Assembly (NCBI GenBank): GCA_017512705.1
Contig: JAFWEX010000130.1
Coordinates: 62,001 to 126,000 of the forward strand
Source: Paenibacillus sp.
GTDB lineage: Bacteria > Bacillota > Bacilli > Paenibacillales > Paenibacillaceae
Length of the DNA stretch: 64,000 nt
Reading direction: 5' to 3'
The notes beneath the pieces were generated by a model. That model did not search any database. It was not told where the DNA came from and was given only the letters and a program-made list of their open reading frames with translations. Of this stretch, positions 17,010-28,652 are shown piece by piece (the first letter of the stretch is position 1; every line of letters begins with the position of its first letter). The translations under genes were made by a program, and so were the position numbers.

Positions 17010-18551
17010 ATGAACCGGTTGTGCAAGGTACTGATTGTTGACGATGAATTTCTGGTAAGACAGGGTATTAAGCACCATATGAACTGGGAAGCCGAAGGAT
17101 TTACTATCGTTGGGGAGGCCTCCAACGGTGAAGAGGGTTTGCAGCAGGTGAAGTTATTGAATCCGGATATTGTCATTACCGACATCGTTATGCCTGTTAT
17201 GGACGGGGAAACATTTGTCCGCACTCTGAAGGCAGAATATCCGCACATTGAGGTCATTGTTCTGAGCAGTTTCAGTGAATTTGAATATGTTCGATCCACA
17301 TTGCAGCATGGAGCCGCAGATTATATATTAAAGCCGAAGCTGGACACGAATGAACTTCTGGACGTATTAAGACGTACCGCTGGCAAAATGCCTGAGCTTC
17401 AATACGAGCCTTCACATGATGGCTGGCGACTCGGTCAGTTGATGGAGAAAATGTTATCCGGATTTACGCTAGACGAAGATAACGAAATGCCAATCGTTCG
17501 AGAAAGCTTCCCGTTAGGGACTTTTCGAATACTTGCGTTACAGCCTGCGAATCGCGGTCTGAATCGGTTGGAGCATGAACAGATTGAGGCTCAAGTGAAA
17601 GAACGAATACCCGACATCGTATGTTCCATTTTACCTGTAGATAGCCGCTTGTCGGTTATACTGTTGAACGTAGAGCCTGAACAAGACGAAGAGATGGTTG
17701 AGAAAATAAAGGAATGGTCCAGTGAAGCGGGAGCTGGACAGAGCTCTCCAGTATGGGTGCTCAGCGAACAATTCAGCTCTATTGAGAAAATAGGGGATAT
17801 TTATCGAGAACGTCTGATCAAATTAATGGAGTTTTGCTTCTATTTTACAAACCGTTCGATTCTGATTGATGGCGAGCTTCCACCGATGCATCCAGCTGGT
17901 TATCAGTTTAATGTGAATATGTTTTTGCAGCATGTGAAACGGAATCGGGTGGAGGCAGCCAGAGAGTATTTACGTGATCATGCGGCAACACTGGGACGTG
18001 ATTATATTGCCGATGTATTCGAAATCAAATCATTTCTTGGCAACCTTATCTTTAATGTGACAATTACTCTTGCCGACATGGATGTTCAATCCGCCGGATT
18101 GGATGAGAGTAAGTATACGTATTTCAAAAATGTCGACAGCGCTTCAAGTTTGGGTGAAGTGATGGAAGTTCTGGACCAATTTATGACGGAAGTTCAGGAA
18201 TGTGTTTCGGGTACAGCCGGAAAACGAAGTGATCCAAATATGAAGATGTTGCTTGAATATATGCACGAGCACTACGACCAACCCTTGGGACTGTCCGAAG
18301 TGGCCAAGCATTTTCATTTTAATCCGTCGTATCTGTCCAGTTATTTCTCGTCACATAAAAAAGAAGGATTTAATGAATATTTAAATAAAATTCGTATTGA
18401 AAAAGCCGAGGAATTGCTGAGATCCGATGATGTAACCATATCAGAGATCAGTAGCATGGTCGGTTATTCAGATCATAGTTATTTTTGTAAAGTGTTCAAA
18501 AAATTTACCGGTTTATCCCCAAGCCGTTACCGGCGTAAATTCTGGGCATAA
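17010..18551 (+). CDS. YesN-type response regulator with AraC DNA-binding domain
   Basis: A 513-residue response regulator. The receiver domain (residues 1-125) has the acidic pair DD near residue 11, phospho-acceptor Asp58 in ITDIVMPVMDG, and Lys of ILKPKLD. A long central region (about 130-400) of the YesN type links to a C-terminal AraC domain (LGLSEVAKHFHFNPSYLSSY, ISEISSMVGYSDHSYFCKVF, ending PSRYRRKF). GGGGGG precedes the ATG. With the sensor kinase 59 bases downstream it forms a pair of the kind that controls adjacent sugar ABC transporters in Bacillus and Paenibacillus, here the importer at 20716-23861. Confidence 0.93.
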   Translation: MNRLCKVLIVDDEFLVRQGIKHHMNWEAEGFTIVGEASNGEEGLQQVKLLNPDIVITDIVMPVMDGETFVRTLKAEYPHIEVIVLSSFSEFEYVRSTLQHGAADYILKPKLDTNELLDVLRRTAGKMPELQYEPSHDGWRLGQLMEKMLSGFTLDEDNEMPIVRESFPLGTFRILALQPANRGLNRLEHEQIEAQVKERIPDIVCSILPVDSRLSVILLNVEPEQDEEMVEKIKEWSSEAGAGQSSPVWVLSEQFSSIEKIGDIYRERLIKLMEFCFYFTNRSILIDGELPPMHPAGYQFNVNMFLQHVKRNRVEAAREYLRDHAATLGRDYIADVFEIKSFLGNLIFNVTITLADMDVQSAGLDESKYTYFKNVDSASSLGEVMEVLDQFMTEVQECVSGTAGKRSDPNMKMLLEYMHEHYDQPLGLSEVAKHFHFNPSYLSSYFSSHKKEGFNEYLNKIRIEKAEELLRSDDVTISEISSMVGYSDHSYFCKVFKKFTGLSPSRYRRKFWA

Positions 18552-18610
18552 ATCCAGATGAACAGCCAAGAATCTATAACACAGCATATAGAAATGGAAG
18601 AGATCAATTC

Positions 18611-20383
18611 ATGAAAAAATGGGTAAACAATGGCTTGTCTCGTCTCGGGTTATTTCCCAAGCTTATTCTGGTTATGATTGTCAGTATTGTTCTGGTCTCT
18701 GTACTCATATTGTGGACAACGATTCATATGTCAACCAAGCTGTTTACTGAAACCTTCAGTATTACAAATTCAAAAGTGCTTAGCCAGATTAAAACTAATT
18801 TTGATGCGTTTAATGATTCCATCGCTGCGGTGACGAACAATGTGGCTCAAAGTGGTGCAATTCGAGGTTTTCTGTCTGAAGGAGACGGAAATTCTATCGC
18901 GATGTCTAAATCCTACTATAGTATGCGGGAGACGATGAAGCGAGTTCAATCCATTATTGATTTTTATGAGGCAGGCATTACCATTGCTGGGGTAAATGGG
19001 CGAAGTTTCTCGACGAATAGCTCTTACATTCAAAAGACAGGGGAGGAACTGAGGCAGGACCCTATTACCAAAGCAGCAGTCGAGTCTCCGAGCCGCCTGA
19101 TCTTCGATGATTACAGCAGTGATACGAACGAAGAAAAAGTGCAGATGATATCTGCTACAAAGGCGCTCACAGATCGAACGAGAAGTTACATCTATGGCGT
19201 GGTCTATATTACGATGAGAGAAGAAGCCTTTCGTCAGTTTTATGCTAGCTTTACGAGCCGAGGGAATGACGTTGTCATCATGAATGAACAAGGCGAGATT
19301 GTATCTTCTAATCGGGAAGAGTGGATCGGTACAACTCAGCCTGAACTGTTGTCTTATTCAAAGAAAATAAATGAAACGTCACCTAAAAACATTACAGCCC
19401 GTGTAATGGGCCAAGATAGTATCATTATATCTGAATATTTACCATTCTATCGCTTTTACCTGGTGAACATCGTTGATAAAGAGTCTGCAATGGGGCAGCT
19501 TATCGATATGAAAACCGTTGTCTTGATCTGTGCAGCGATCGTGTTCGCGGCTCTATTAGTCGTGTTTTTGATCACGAGTCAAATGACAAAGTCACTGCGC
19601 AGGCTGGTCAAACAGATGTCAAACATCACGAAGTCTGATCTTGATAACTACATCCCGGTCAGCGGTAGTTATGAGAGCAGACAATTGGGGCATGCATATA
19701 ATGTGATGTTAGATGAGCTGCATGATTATGTAGATCAACTGGTTCAGACACAGCGGGAACAGCGTAATGCTGAGCTTGCTGCCTTGCAGAGTCAGATTAA
19801 TCCTCATTTTCTATACAACACACTGGCTTCTGTGAAAGTTCTTGTGCAGCAAGGCAACAAAGATCGGGCTGCGGAGACGATTAATGCATTAATCGGTCTG
19901 CTGCAAAATACGATCAGCGATGTCAGGGAAACGGTGACAGTGGAGCAAGAGATTGAGAACCTGAAAAATTATGTCTTCATTAATCATGTGCGTTATGGTG
20001 GACGCATTAAGGCAGCCTTTTATGTGGCTCCAGATTGTACACACTATCATGTTCCTAAGTTAGTGATTCAGCCCTTTATCGAAAATGCCTTTTTCCATGG
20101 TTTTATTAAAAAGGAAACGGGTACGATTCACGTTATGGTCTCCCGTGCAGGAGAATCACTGATCTGTGAGATCATGGATAACGGAGACGGCATTGAAGGG
20201 CTAAATATGGAGGGTGTTCTGCCTAATCCTAAAAATAATCGCCAGCTGTTCAGTGGCATAGGTATTCGAAATGTACATGACCGAATTGAACTTTTGTACG
20301 GATCATCGTATGGTGTGACGATCATGAGTACCGTGGGTGAGGGGACAAGAGTGACTGTAACTCTACCGCTGATTACGAGTTAA
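18611..20383 (+). CDS. YesM-type sensor histidine kinase
   Basis: A 590-residue membrane kinase. Two hydrophobic segments (about residues 15-38 and 298-320) flank an extracellular sensing domain of about 260 residues. A HAMP linker (TKSLRRLVKQMSN) follows, then the YesM/LytS-type kinase domain with phospho-acceptor His399 in QSQINPHFLYNTL. The ATPase domain contains PFIENAFFHGF (N box), DNGDGIEG and GIGIRNVHDRI (G boxes). It should phosphorylate the response regulator just upstream in answer to an extracellular sugar or to the binding protein; the ligand is not known. Confidence 0.93.
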   Translation: MKKWVNNGLSRLGLFPKLILVMIVSIVLVSVLILWTTIHMSTKLFTETFSITNSKVLSQIKTNFDAFNDSIAAVTNNVAQSGAIRGFLSEGDGNSIAMSKSYYSMRETMKRVQSIIDFYEAGITIAGVNGRSFSTNSSYIQKTGEELRQDPITKAAVESPSRLIFDDYSSDTNEEKVQMISATKALTDRTRSYIYGVVYITMREEAFRQFYASFTSRGNDVVIMNEQGEIVSSNREEWIGTTQPELLSYSKKINETSPKNITARVMGQDSIIISEYLPFYRFYLVNIVDKESAMGQLIDMKTVVLICAAIVFAALLVVFLITSQMTKSLRRLVKQMSNITKSDLDNYIPVSGSYESRQLGHAYNVMLDELHDYVDQLVQTQREQRNAELAALQSQINPHFLYNTLASVKVLVQQGNKDRAAETINALIGLLQNTISDVRETVTVEQEIENLKNYVFINHVRYGGRIKAAFYVAPDCTHYHVPKLVIQPFIENAFFHGFIKKETGTIHVMVSRAGESLICEIMDNGDGIEGLNMEGVLPNPKNNRQLFSGIGIRNVHDRIELLYGSSYGVTIMSTVGEGTRVTVTLPLITS

Positions 20384-20388
20384 AAAGT

Positions 20389-20400
20389 AAACTATAGTTT
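20389..20400. promoter_or_regulatory. AAACTATAGTTT palindrome, copy 2
   Basis: A perfect 12-base palindrome 5 bases after the kinase stop codon, sharing GTAAACTATAGTT with the copy near 16841. Confidence 0.35.
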
Positions 20401-20413
20401 GAAATAATAATTG

Positions 20414-20450
20414 AACCCTTCATTTCTAATGCTGGAAATGAGGGGTTTTT
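20414..20450 (+). terminator. Intrinsic terminator after the kinase gene
   Basis: AACCCTTCATTTC pairs with GGAAATGAGGGGTT around a 7-base loop and is followed by a T run. Confidence 0.85.
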
Positions 20451-20542
20451 CGTATGAAAATCTTATGAGATTTGTGATAGTTGTAAAATATTCAGCTCGA
20501 AATATTACAAAATCAAAAGAAAGTACAAAAAACTAAATTATG

Positions 20543-20664
20543 TGCAACCGTTTTCTGTAAAGGTTTTCATTGAGACAATAAGATGACAAATCTGCACAAA
20601 ATTTTTACTAACCGATAGATAAATGGGGATGATAAGATAAATACATCGAAAGCAACCGCTTTCA
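20543..20664 (+). promoter_or_regulatory. Operator-rich region before the binding-protein gene
   Basis: Within the 330 bases before the binding-protein gene there is a cre-like TGCAACCGTTTTCT (20543-20556, 12 of 14). There is also a palindrome GAAAGCAACCGCTTTC (20648-20663), and GAAAACGCAAAC lies just after it. They suggest catabolite control and possibly binding by the adjacent response regulator. Confidence 0.45.
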
Positions 20665-20715
20665 GAAAACGCAAACAAATTTACAGACAAAGAGGTCGAA
20701 GGGGAGTTGAACGAT

Positions 20716-22011
20716 TTGAAAAAAATGTGGATTTTGATGCTTGCAACCGTACTACTGTTGTCCGCATGTTCATCTGGCGGCGAAAAAGATGCAGCTAGTG
20801 GCGGAGGCGGCGAAAAAGCTAATGAAATTACGATCTGGGCTTGGGATAAAGCCTTCAACGTAGCTGCTCTTGAGCAAGCTAAAGAAGCTTATCAAAAAGT
20901 AAACCCTGATCTGAAAATCAACATCATTGAAAATGCACAAGATGCGATCATTCAGAAGCTGAATACTGGATTGAACTCCGGAACAAGCAGCGGTCTGCCA
21001 AACGTCGTTCTGATTGAAGACTATCGTGCACAAAGCTTCTTGAGTGCTTATCCAGATGCATTCAAAGATTTGTCTTCTATAATTCAAGCTTCGGATTTTG
21101 CAGAATACAAAATTGGACCAACTTCTTATGAAGGTAAACAATACGGTATTCCGTTTGACTCCGGCGTAGCTGGTGTGTACTACAGAACAGACCTGCTGGA
21201 GGAAGCTGGTTACAAATCAGCTGATCTGCAAGACATCACTTGGGATGATTACATCAAAATCGGCCAAGATGTGAAAGCAAAAACAGGTAAAGAGCTGCTG
21301 TCTCTGGATCCGAACGATCTGGGTATCGTTCGTATGATGATTCAAACTGCAGGTAAATGGTACACTGCTGAAGATGGTAAAACACCTGATCTGAACACTA
21401 ACCCTGCGCTGAAAGAAGCGTTCGAAACATACAAAAAAATGATGGATGCTAACGTTGTTAAATTGCACTCCGACTGGAGCCAATTCGTTGCCAATGCGAA
21501 TAACGGTGACGTAGCAACAATTCCTACAGGTAACTGGTTCTCACCATCCGTTCGTCAAGAAGCTTCCCAATCCGGTAAATGGGCTGTAGCTCCAATGCCG
21601 AAAATGGCTGGTCAAGCAAACTCTGTACATGCATCCAACTTGGGTGGTAGCTCTTGGTACATCATGAACGATGTTCCTGGTGCTGATGAAGCGGCTGACT
21701 TTATGGCTAAAACTTTTGGTTCTGACAAAGAGTTGTATCAACAATTGTTGACAAAAATCGGTGCAATCGGTACGTACACACCGGCTGTTGATGGTGAAGC
21801 ATACAACAAACCAGACGAGTTCTTCAGCGGTCAAAAAATCTTCGCTGATTTCGCTACCTGGACTAATGAAATTCCAAAAGTAAACTATGGTAGCAACACT
21901 TATGCAATTGAAGATATCTTGGTTGTTGAAATGCAAGCATACCTGAACGGTAAATCGATTGATGACGTTCTAAATGATGCACAAAAACAAGCTGAGGCAC
22001 AATTAAACTAA
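20716..22011 (+). CDS. Sugar ABC transporter substrate-binding lipoprotein
   Basis: A 431-residue family-1 extracellular binding protein. The signal peptide ends in the lipobox LLSAC, so Cys would be lipidated and anchor it to the outer face of the membrane. A Gly/Ser linker is followed by the mature domain starting EITIWAWDKAF. The family binds oligosaccharides and delivers them to two permeases. I chose the TTG at 20716, because GGGGAG ends 9 bases before it; the TTG at 20707 abuts that site. Codon use is strongly biased (AAA, GGT, GCT, CTG), typical of highly expressed binding proteins. No importer ATPase gene is nearby. Confidence 0.93.
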   Translation: MKKMWILMLATVLLLSACSSGGEKDAASGGGGEKANEITIWAWDKAFNVAALEQAKEAYQKVNPDLKINIIENAQDAIIQKLNTGLNSGTSSGLPNVVLIEDYRAQSFLSAYPDAFKDLSSIIQASDFAEYKIGPTSYEGKQYGIPFDSGVAGVYYRTDLLEEAGYKSADLQDITWDDYIKIGQDVKAKTGKELLSLDPNDLGIVRMMIQTAGKWYTAEDGKTPDLNTNPALKEAFETYKKMMDANVVKLHSDWSQFVANANNGDVATIPTGNWFSPSVRQEASQSGKWAVAPMPKMAGQANSVHASNLGGSSWYIMNDVPGADEAADFMAKTFGSDKELYQQLLTKIGAIGTYTPAVDGEAYNKPDEFFSGQKIFADFATWTNEIPKVNYGSNTYAIEDILVVEMQAYLNGKSIDDVLNDAQKQAEAQLN

Positions 22012-22028
22012 TATCCCAAGGTAACTTA

Positions 22029-22109
22029 TAGAACCTAGGAAACAACGGAGCCGTCTCCCTTGTCTGGTGCAAGTCGAGCTGGGCATGGCGAGAGGCTCTG
22101 TAGGTTCTA
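22029..22109 (+). ncRNA. Structured intercistronic RNA between binding-protein and permease genes
   Basis: TAGAACCTA (22029-22037) pairs perfectly with TAGGTTCTA (22101-22109). Inside, CGGAGCC pairs with GGCTCTG, and an internal CTTG/CAAG hairpin caps part of the loop. It has no T tail. Stable stems after binding-protein genes protect the upstream mRNA and lower permease expression in other sugar ABC operons; that role is inferred here. Confidence 0.6.
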
Positions 22110-22141
22110 CCCATGTTGCATGGAGAGAGAGGAGCCATACT

Positions 22142-23038
22142 GTGAAAGCCATAAATACAGGAGACAGTCTCCAAAAGAAAAATAATTTGACTGGATGGGC
22201 TTTTGTTTTGCTGGCTGTTGTCGGAATTGTAGCATTCTACTTTTATCCGATGATTCAAGCGCTACTCTTATCATTCAAGTCAGGCAAAGGTGCCAACCTT
22301 GAGTTTTCGGGCCTAGCGAACTACAAAAGATTGCTCGTTGATACCACGTTCCGTACGGCATTATCAAACACATTCATTTACTTAATCATTCAAGTACCTT
22401 TGATGATCATTCTGGGTATGTTCATTTCTGTATTGCTGAATGACAGCACACTGCGTTTCCGCAGCTTTTTCCGTACCGCAATATTCTTGCCTTGTGTAAC
22501 TTCACTTGTTGCTTACTCGGTTGTATTCAAGTACTTGTTCTCGCCGGATGGTATGGTGAACCAGGCATTAATGGGTTTACACATTATCGGCACACCAATT
22601 CAATGGATTACTGACCCGTTCTGGGCTAAAATTACGATCATAATCGCCGTTACTTGGCGTTGGACCGGATATAATATGATTTTCTATCTGTCATCCTTGC
22701 AAAACATCGATCAATCGATCTATGAAGCGGCAAAAATTGACGGAGCAAATGCTTTCACTCAATTCTTCAAAATCACTGTACCATTGCTTAAACCGATCAT
22801 TCTCTTTACATCTATTACATCGACGATTGGTACTTTGCAAATCTTTGATGAAATTATGAATATTACTAAAGGTGGTCCTGGTAATGCGACCATGTCGATC
22901 TCACAATATATCTACAACCTTTCGTTCAAATATTCACCAGACTTTGGTTATGCAGCAACTGTTTCGTATTCGATCGTAATTCTGATCATTATTTTGTCCA
23001 TTATCCAGTTTAAAGTGGCAGGTGATAAAAATGGCTAA
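22142..23038 (+). CDS. Sugar ABC transporter permease (MalF/LacF type)
   Basis: A 298-residue membrane protein with six hydrophobic segments. The ATPase-docking EAA loop is YEAAKIDGANAFTQFFKITV. The upstream frame extends to 22067 but overlaps the intercistronic hairpin. I chose the GTG at 22142, which has AGGAG about 8 bases before it and gives the usual polar N-terminus before the first helix. It forms the channel with the next gene product, whose start overlaps its end by 8 bases. Confidence 0.92.
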   Translation: MKAINTGDSLQKKNNLTGWAFVLLAVVGIVAFYFYPMIQALLLSFKSGKGANLEFSGLANYKRLLVDTTFRTALSNTFIYLIIQVPLMIILGMFISVLLNDSTLRFRSFFRTAIFLPCVTSLVAYSVVFKYLFSPDGMVNQALMGLHIIGTPIQWITDPFWAKITIIIAVTWRWTGYNMIFYLSSLQNIDQSIYEAAKIDGANAFTQFFKITVPLLKPIILFTSITSTIGTLQIFDEIMNITKGGPGNATMSISQYIYNLSFKYSPDFGYAATVSYSIVILIIILSIIQFKVAGDKNG

Positions 23039-23861
23039 AGCAAGAGCAAAACGTATTTTCACATATGTCTTCCTGTCCATCGTTGCTTTTATATCCATTT
23101 TCCCATTCTTCTGGATGATTATCAGCTCGACGAACAAATCTGTAGATGTAACTAGAGGTACGTTGCTTCCAGGTTCGGCATTCATTGAAAACTTCAACAA
23201 GTTGCTCGACACTACTAATCTGATACAGGCACTGGGGAACTCAGCGATTATCTCTATCATTTCCACTGTTCTGGCTTTGTTGATTGGTTCCATGGCTGGA
23301 TACGGGTTTGAGATATACCGTACAAAATCTCGTGATATTGTGTTCACCATCCTGTTGATGTCGATGATGATCCCGTTTGCAGCGATTATGATTCCACTCT
23401 ATCGTATGTTTGCAACGATCTCTAGTGCGGCACCGGCAATCGGTATTAATACGATGGCGTCGGTTATCCTTCCGACGATCACGACAGCGTTCCTGATCTT
23501 CTTCTTCCGTCAGAACACGAAAATGTTCCCGAAAGATCTGCTGGAAGCTGGACGTATTGACGGTCTGAGCGAGCTGGGCATTTTCTTGAAAATCTATATG
23601 CCTACGATGAAAACAACCTATGCGGCAGCAGCGATTATTACATTCATGAGCAGCTGGAACAACTACCTGTGGCCGCTTATCGTATTGCAAACACCTGATC
23701 AGCAAACCATCCCATTGTTGATTTCCAACTTGGGCGCAGGTTATGCTCCAGATTACGGGGTTATTATGACCGCAGTTGTTATCGCAACACTTCCTACTGC
23801 GCTTGTGTTCTTCATTATGCAAAAACACTTTGTTGCAGGTATGGTTGGTTCGGTAAAATAA
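23031..23861 (+). CDS. Sugar ABC transporter permease (MalG/LacG type)
   Basis: A 276-residue inner-membrane permease with six hydrophobic segments. The EAA loop is LEAGRIDGLSELGIFLKIYM and the C-terminus ends FVAGMVGSVK, usual for MalG-type subunits. AGGTGA precedes the ATG at 23031, and the gene overlaps the previous one by 8 bases. The importer would need an ATPase made elsewhere, as with the shared MsmX/MsmK-type subunit of Bacillus oligosaccharide importers. Confidence 0.92.
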   Translation: MAKARAKRIFTYVFLSIVAFISIFPFFWMIISSTNKSVDVTRGTLLPGSAFIENFNKLLDTTNLIQALGNSAIISIISTVLALLIGSMAGYGFEIYRTKSRDIVFTILLMSMMIPFAAIMIPLYRMFATISSAAPAIGINTMASVILPTITTAFLIFFFRQNTKMFPKDLLEAGRIDGLSELGIFLKIYMPTMKTTYAAAAIITFMSSWNNYLWPLIVLQTPDQQTIPLLISNLGAGYAPDYGVIMTAVVIATLPTALVFFIMQKHFVAGMVGSVK

Positions 23862-23911
23862 GCTAAACGAATATTCTGTCCAACGGACGAATGCAGGAAA
23901 AGAAAAGAAGG

Positions 23912-23946
23912 GAGGACGCCTGTAACAGGCGTACCTCTATCTTTTT
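23912..23946 (+). terminator. Terminator-like hairpin between permease and GH2 genes
   Basis: GAGG-ACGCCTGT pairs with ACAGGCGT-ACCTC around one A, followed by TATCTTTTTAT. It would reduce read-through from the transporter genes into the beta-galactosidase gene. Confidence 0.7.
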
Positions 23947-24013
23947 ATATCAATGAAAAATGGAAGTCACTTTCAATGCAAGCCTGAATAACTCATCACG
24001 AAATTTGTTCTAG

Positions 24014-27079
<3,066 letters not shown>

Positions 27080-27144
27080 AAGAAAGTTATAGCAAGAGGT
27101 TAAGTTCGCATCTATTACAGATGTGAGCTAGACTGGATAAAACC

Positions 27145-27183
27145 AAAACAGAGGCTCCTTCCTGGAGGAGCCTCTGTTTTTTG
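27145..27183 (+). terminator. Intrinsic terminator after the GH2 gene
   Basis: AAAACAGAGGCTCC pairs perfectly with GGAGCCTCTGTTTT, and further T residues follow. Confidence 0.95.
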
Positions 27184-27297
27184 GTTAGAAGGAAGGATAT
27201 CGAGAGGCTGGAATCAGGGAGTGAATGTTTCAGCAATTGAAACGTTCTTGCCCCATCTCCGTAATGTACAAGACAAAGAGACCGAGGAGGGGACAGA

Positions 27298-27603
27298 ATG
27301 AGCAAAAAAGCAAAAGCAGGAGTATGGGTGACGGTGCTGGCCGTTCTGGGCATCATAGTTGGATCATTAATATGGTATTTCAATACGGCTTCCGGTGAAC
27401 GTGCGCTGAAAACGATGAGATCCAACAATGCGGGTGGCTTGGAACGTGTAGTGAAGGTGTATAGCAATTCGGGTGAGCTGATTCAGAGGTACGAAGGCAA
27501 GATTGATGTGCAGGATACGGAGTATGGCAACAAAGTACTGTTTGACCTGAACGGCAAACGAGTTGTGATCTACAATGCAACGATTGTGACGGAAGAGAAG
27601 TAA
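27298..27603 (+). CDS. Small membrane-anchored protein of unknown function (DUF5052-like)
   Basis: A 101-residue protein: basic start MSKKAKAG, one hydrophobic helix (about residues 8-28), then a small beta-rich domain with GERALKTMRSNNAGGLERVV and KVLFDLNGKRVVIYNAT. The SGERA..KT..SN..GGL..V pattern recalls a family of unknown function (DUF5052) that I remember from Firmicutes genomes and mobile elements; I cannot verify it. It would face the outside of the membrane. GAGGAGGGG precedes the ATG. It stands alone after the GH2 terminator. Confidence 0.7.
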   Translation: MSKKAKAGVWVTVLAVLGIIVGSLIWYFNTASGERALKTMRSNNAGGLERVVKVYSNSGELIQRYEGKIDVQDTEYGNKVLFDLNGKRVVIYNATIVTEEK

Positions 27604-27722
27604 TCTGGATCGTACGACATATAGTAACAAGTTTGAAGATACATGGGCATTCATCTATAAGAGACATCGTTATCTTTTTGTAGTAAAATTAAGGAAAAAA
27701 TGATGAATCGAGTGATCTAAAG

Positions 27723-28004
27723 ATGATGATGTTGCTCGTTGCTCTGGCATTGCTAGGGATGTTAGCTTTTTATAGTCTTATTGCTTATTTTCTGATTCGA
27801 ATCATATCAAAAAAAGCTTTTAAAGTAGTGTTGTCGAAAATGGAAATTTTAGAAGTTATAACTTGGATTGCTTTGATTTTTGTTGTTTTCTCATCGATCA
27901 GAACCGGGGCGTTTTCGACGTTCTCACCGTCTGCATTGCTTTTAATTCCTCTGATCAATATTCGCATCACCAATCGAAAACAGAGACTTCTTAAAAAGAA
28001 CTGA
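27723..28004 (+). CDS. Small hydrophobic membrane protein, unknown
   Basis: A 93-residue predicted protein with two or three membrane helices (residues 2-26, about 45-60 and about 68-82) and a basic C-terminus (NRKQRLLKKN). The only nearby ribosome site is weak (TAAAG), so translation is uncertain. No family is recognised. It lies 30 bases before the next gene. Confidence 0.5.
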   Translation: MMMLLVALALLGMLAFYSLIAYFLIRIISKKAFKVVLSKMEILEVITWIALIFVVFSSIRTGAFSTFSPSALLLIPLINIRITNRKQRLLKKN

Positions 28005-28034
28005 TATACGTTGTTGAGACAAGGAGGGTGTGCT

Positions 28035-28469
28035 TTGATTCTGGGCAAAACAACGGATACGTCAGGGCTGACCCAAGTTGCTGACCTAACCGATGAGTTA
28101 CAGCTTGTTTTCGACAAAGCCGCTGAAAAGTATGCTTTGTGTGATATTGAACTGTACTTTGTGTTCCGCTGTCTTCCCGATGAATACGGGCGCAAATCAA
28201 GTGCGAGACATGTAAAGGCAGAAAAAGTGATCTATTTCGATATGACGGTTAGCGAAGACCGTTATAAGACCTGGAGCAAAAGTAAACAGCGATATGCATT
28301 AAGCCATGCGTTTTATACGTTTGTGAGTGACAAGATTAAGAAGTATAAGATAGATCATCTGGATACGGATGCATTTATTGCAGATGTGGGTGCGTGGCTG
28401 AAAGAAATTGGATGGTTGCAGATGAAAGAGGAAGCAGAGTTGGATGAGATGCAGGAGAAGTATGAGTAG
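28035..28469 (+). CDS. Hypothetical cytoplasmic protein
   Basis: A 144-residue soluble protein. I chose the TTG at 28035 because AAGGAGGG precedes it by 6-7 bases; the frame opens at 28011. The sequence has an acidic C-terminus (EEAELDEMQEKYE) and a central aromatic stretch (IELYFVFRCLPDEYGRK). I do not recognise a family and assign no function. Confidence 0.65.
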   Translation: MILGKTTDTSGLTQVADLTDELQLVFDKAAEKYALCDIELYFVFRCLPDEYGRKSSARHVKAEKVIYFDMTVSEDRYKTWSKSKQRYALSHAFYTFVSDKIKKYKIDHLDTDAFIADVGAWLKEIGWLQMKEEAELDEMQEKYE

Positions 28470-28542
28470 TAACTGGTGAGTTCAATGATTCTTAGCCTAT
28501 CCTACAAGAAATAAGTAAAATGTCAAAATAGCAACATCAGGC

Positions 28543-28564
28543 CGACTAATTAGTCGGTTTTTTA
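28543..28564. terminator. Palindromic hairpin before the AraC/GyrI-like gene
   Basis: CCGACTAATTAGTCGG is a perfect 16-base palindrome followed by TTTTTTA. It fits a terminator for the upstream small gene, but its position 89 bases before a regulator gene also allows an operator. Confidence 0.6.
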
Positions 28565-28652
28565 TTGATAGACAAAGTAGAGCATTTCTGAACAAGAAGA
28601 TGTTCAAGGGTTCTTTTACACTGTAGAAGAAAGGAGATGAGGGTTTCTGGAG

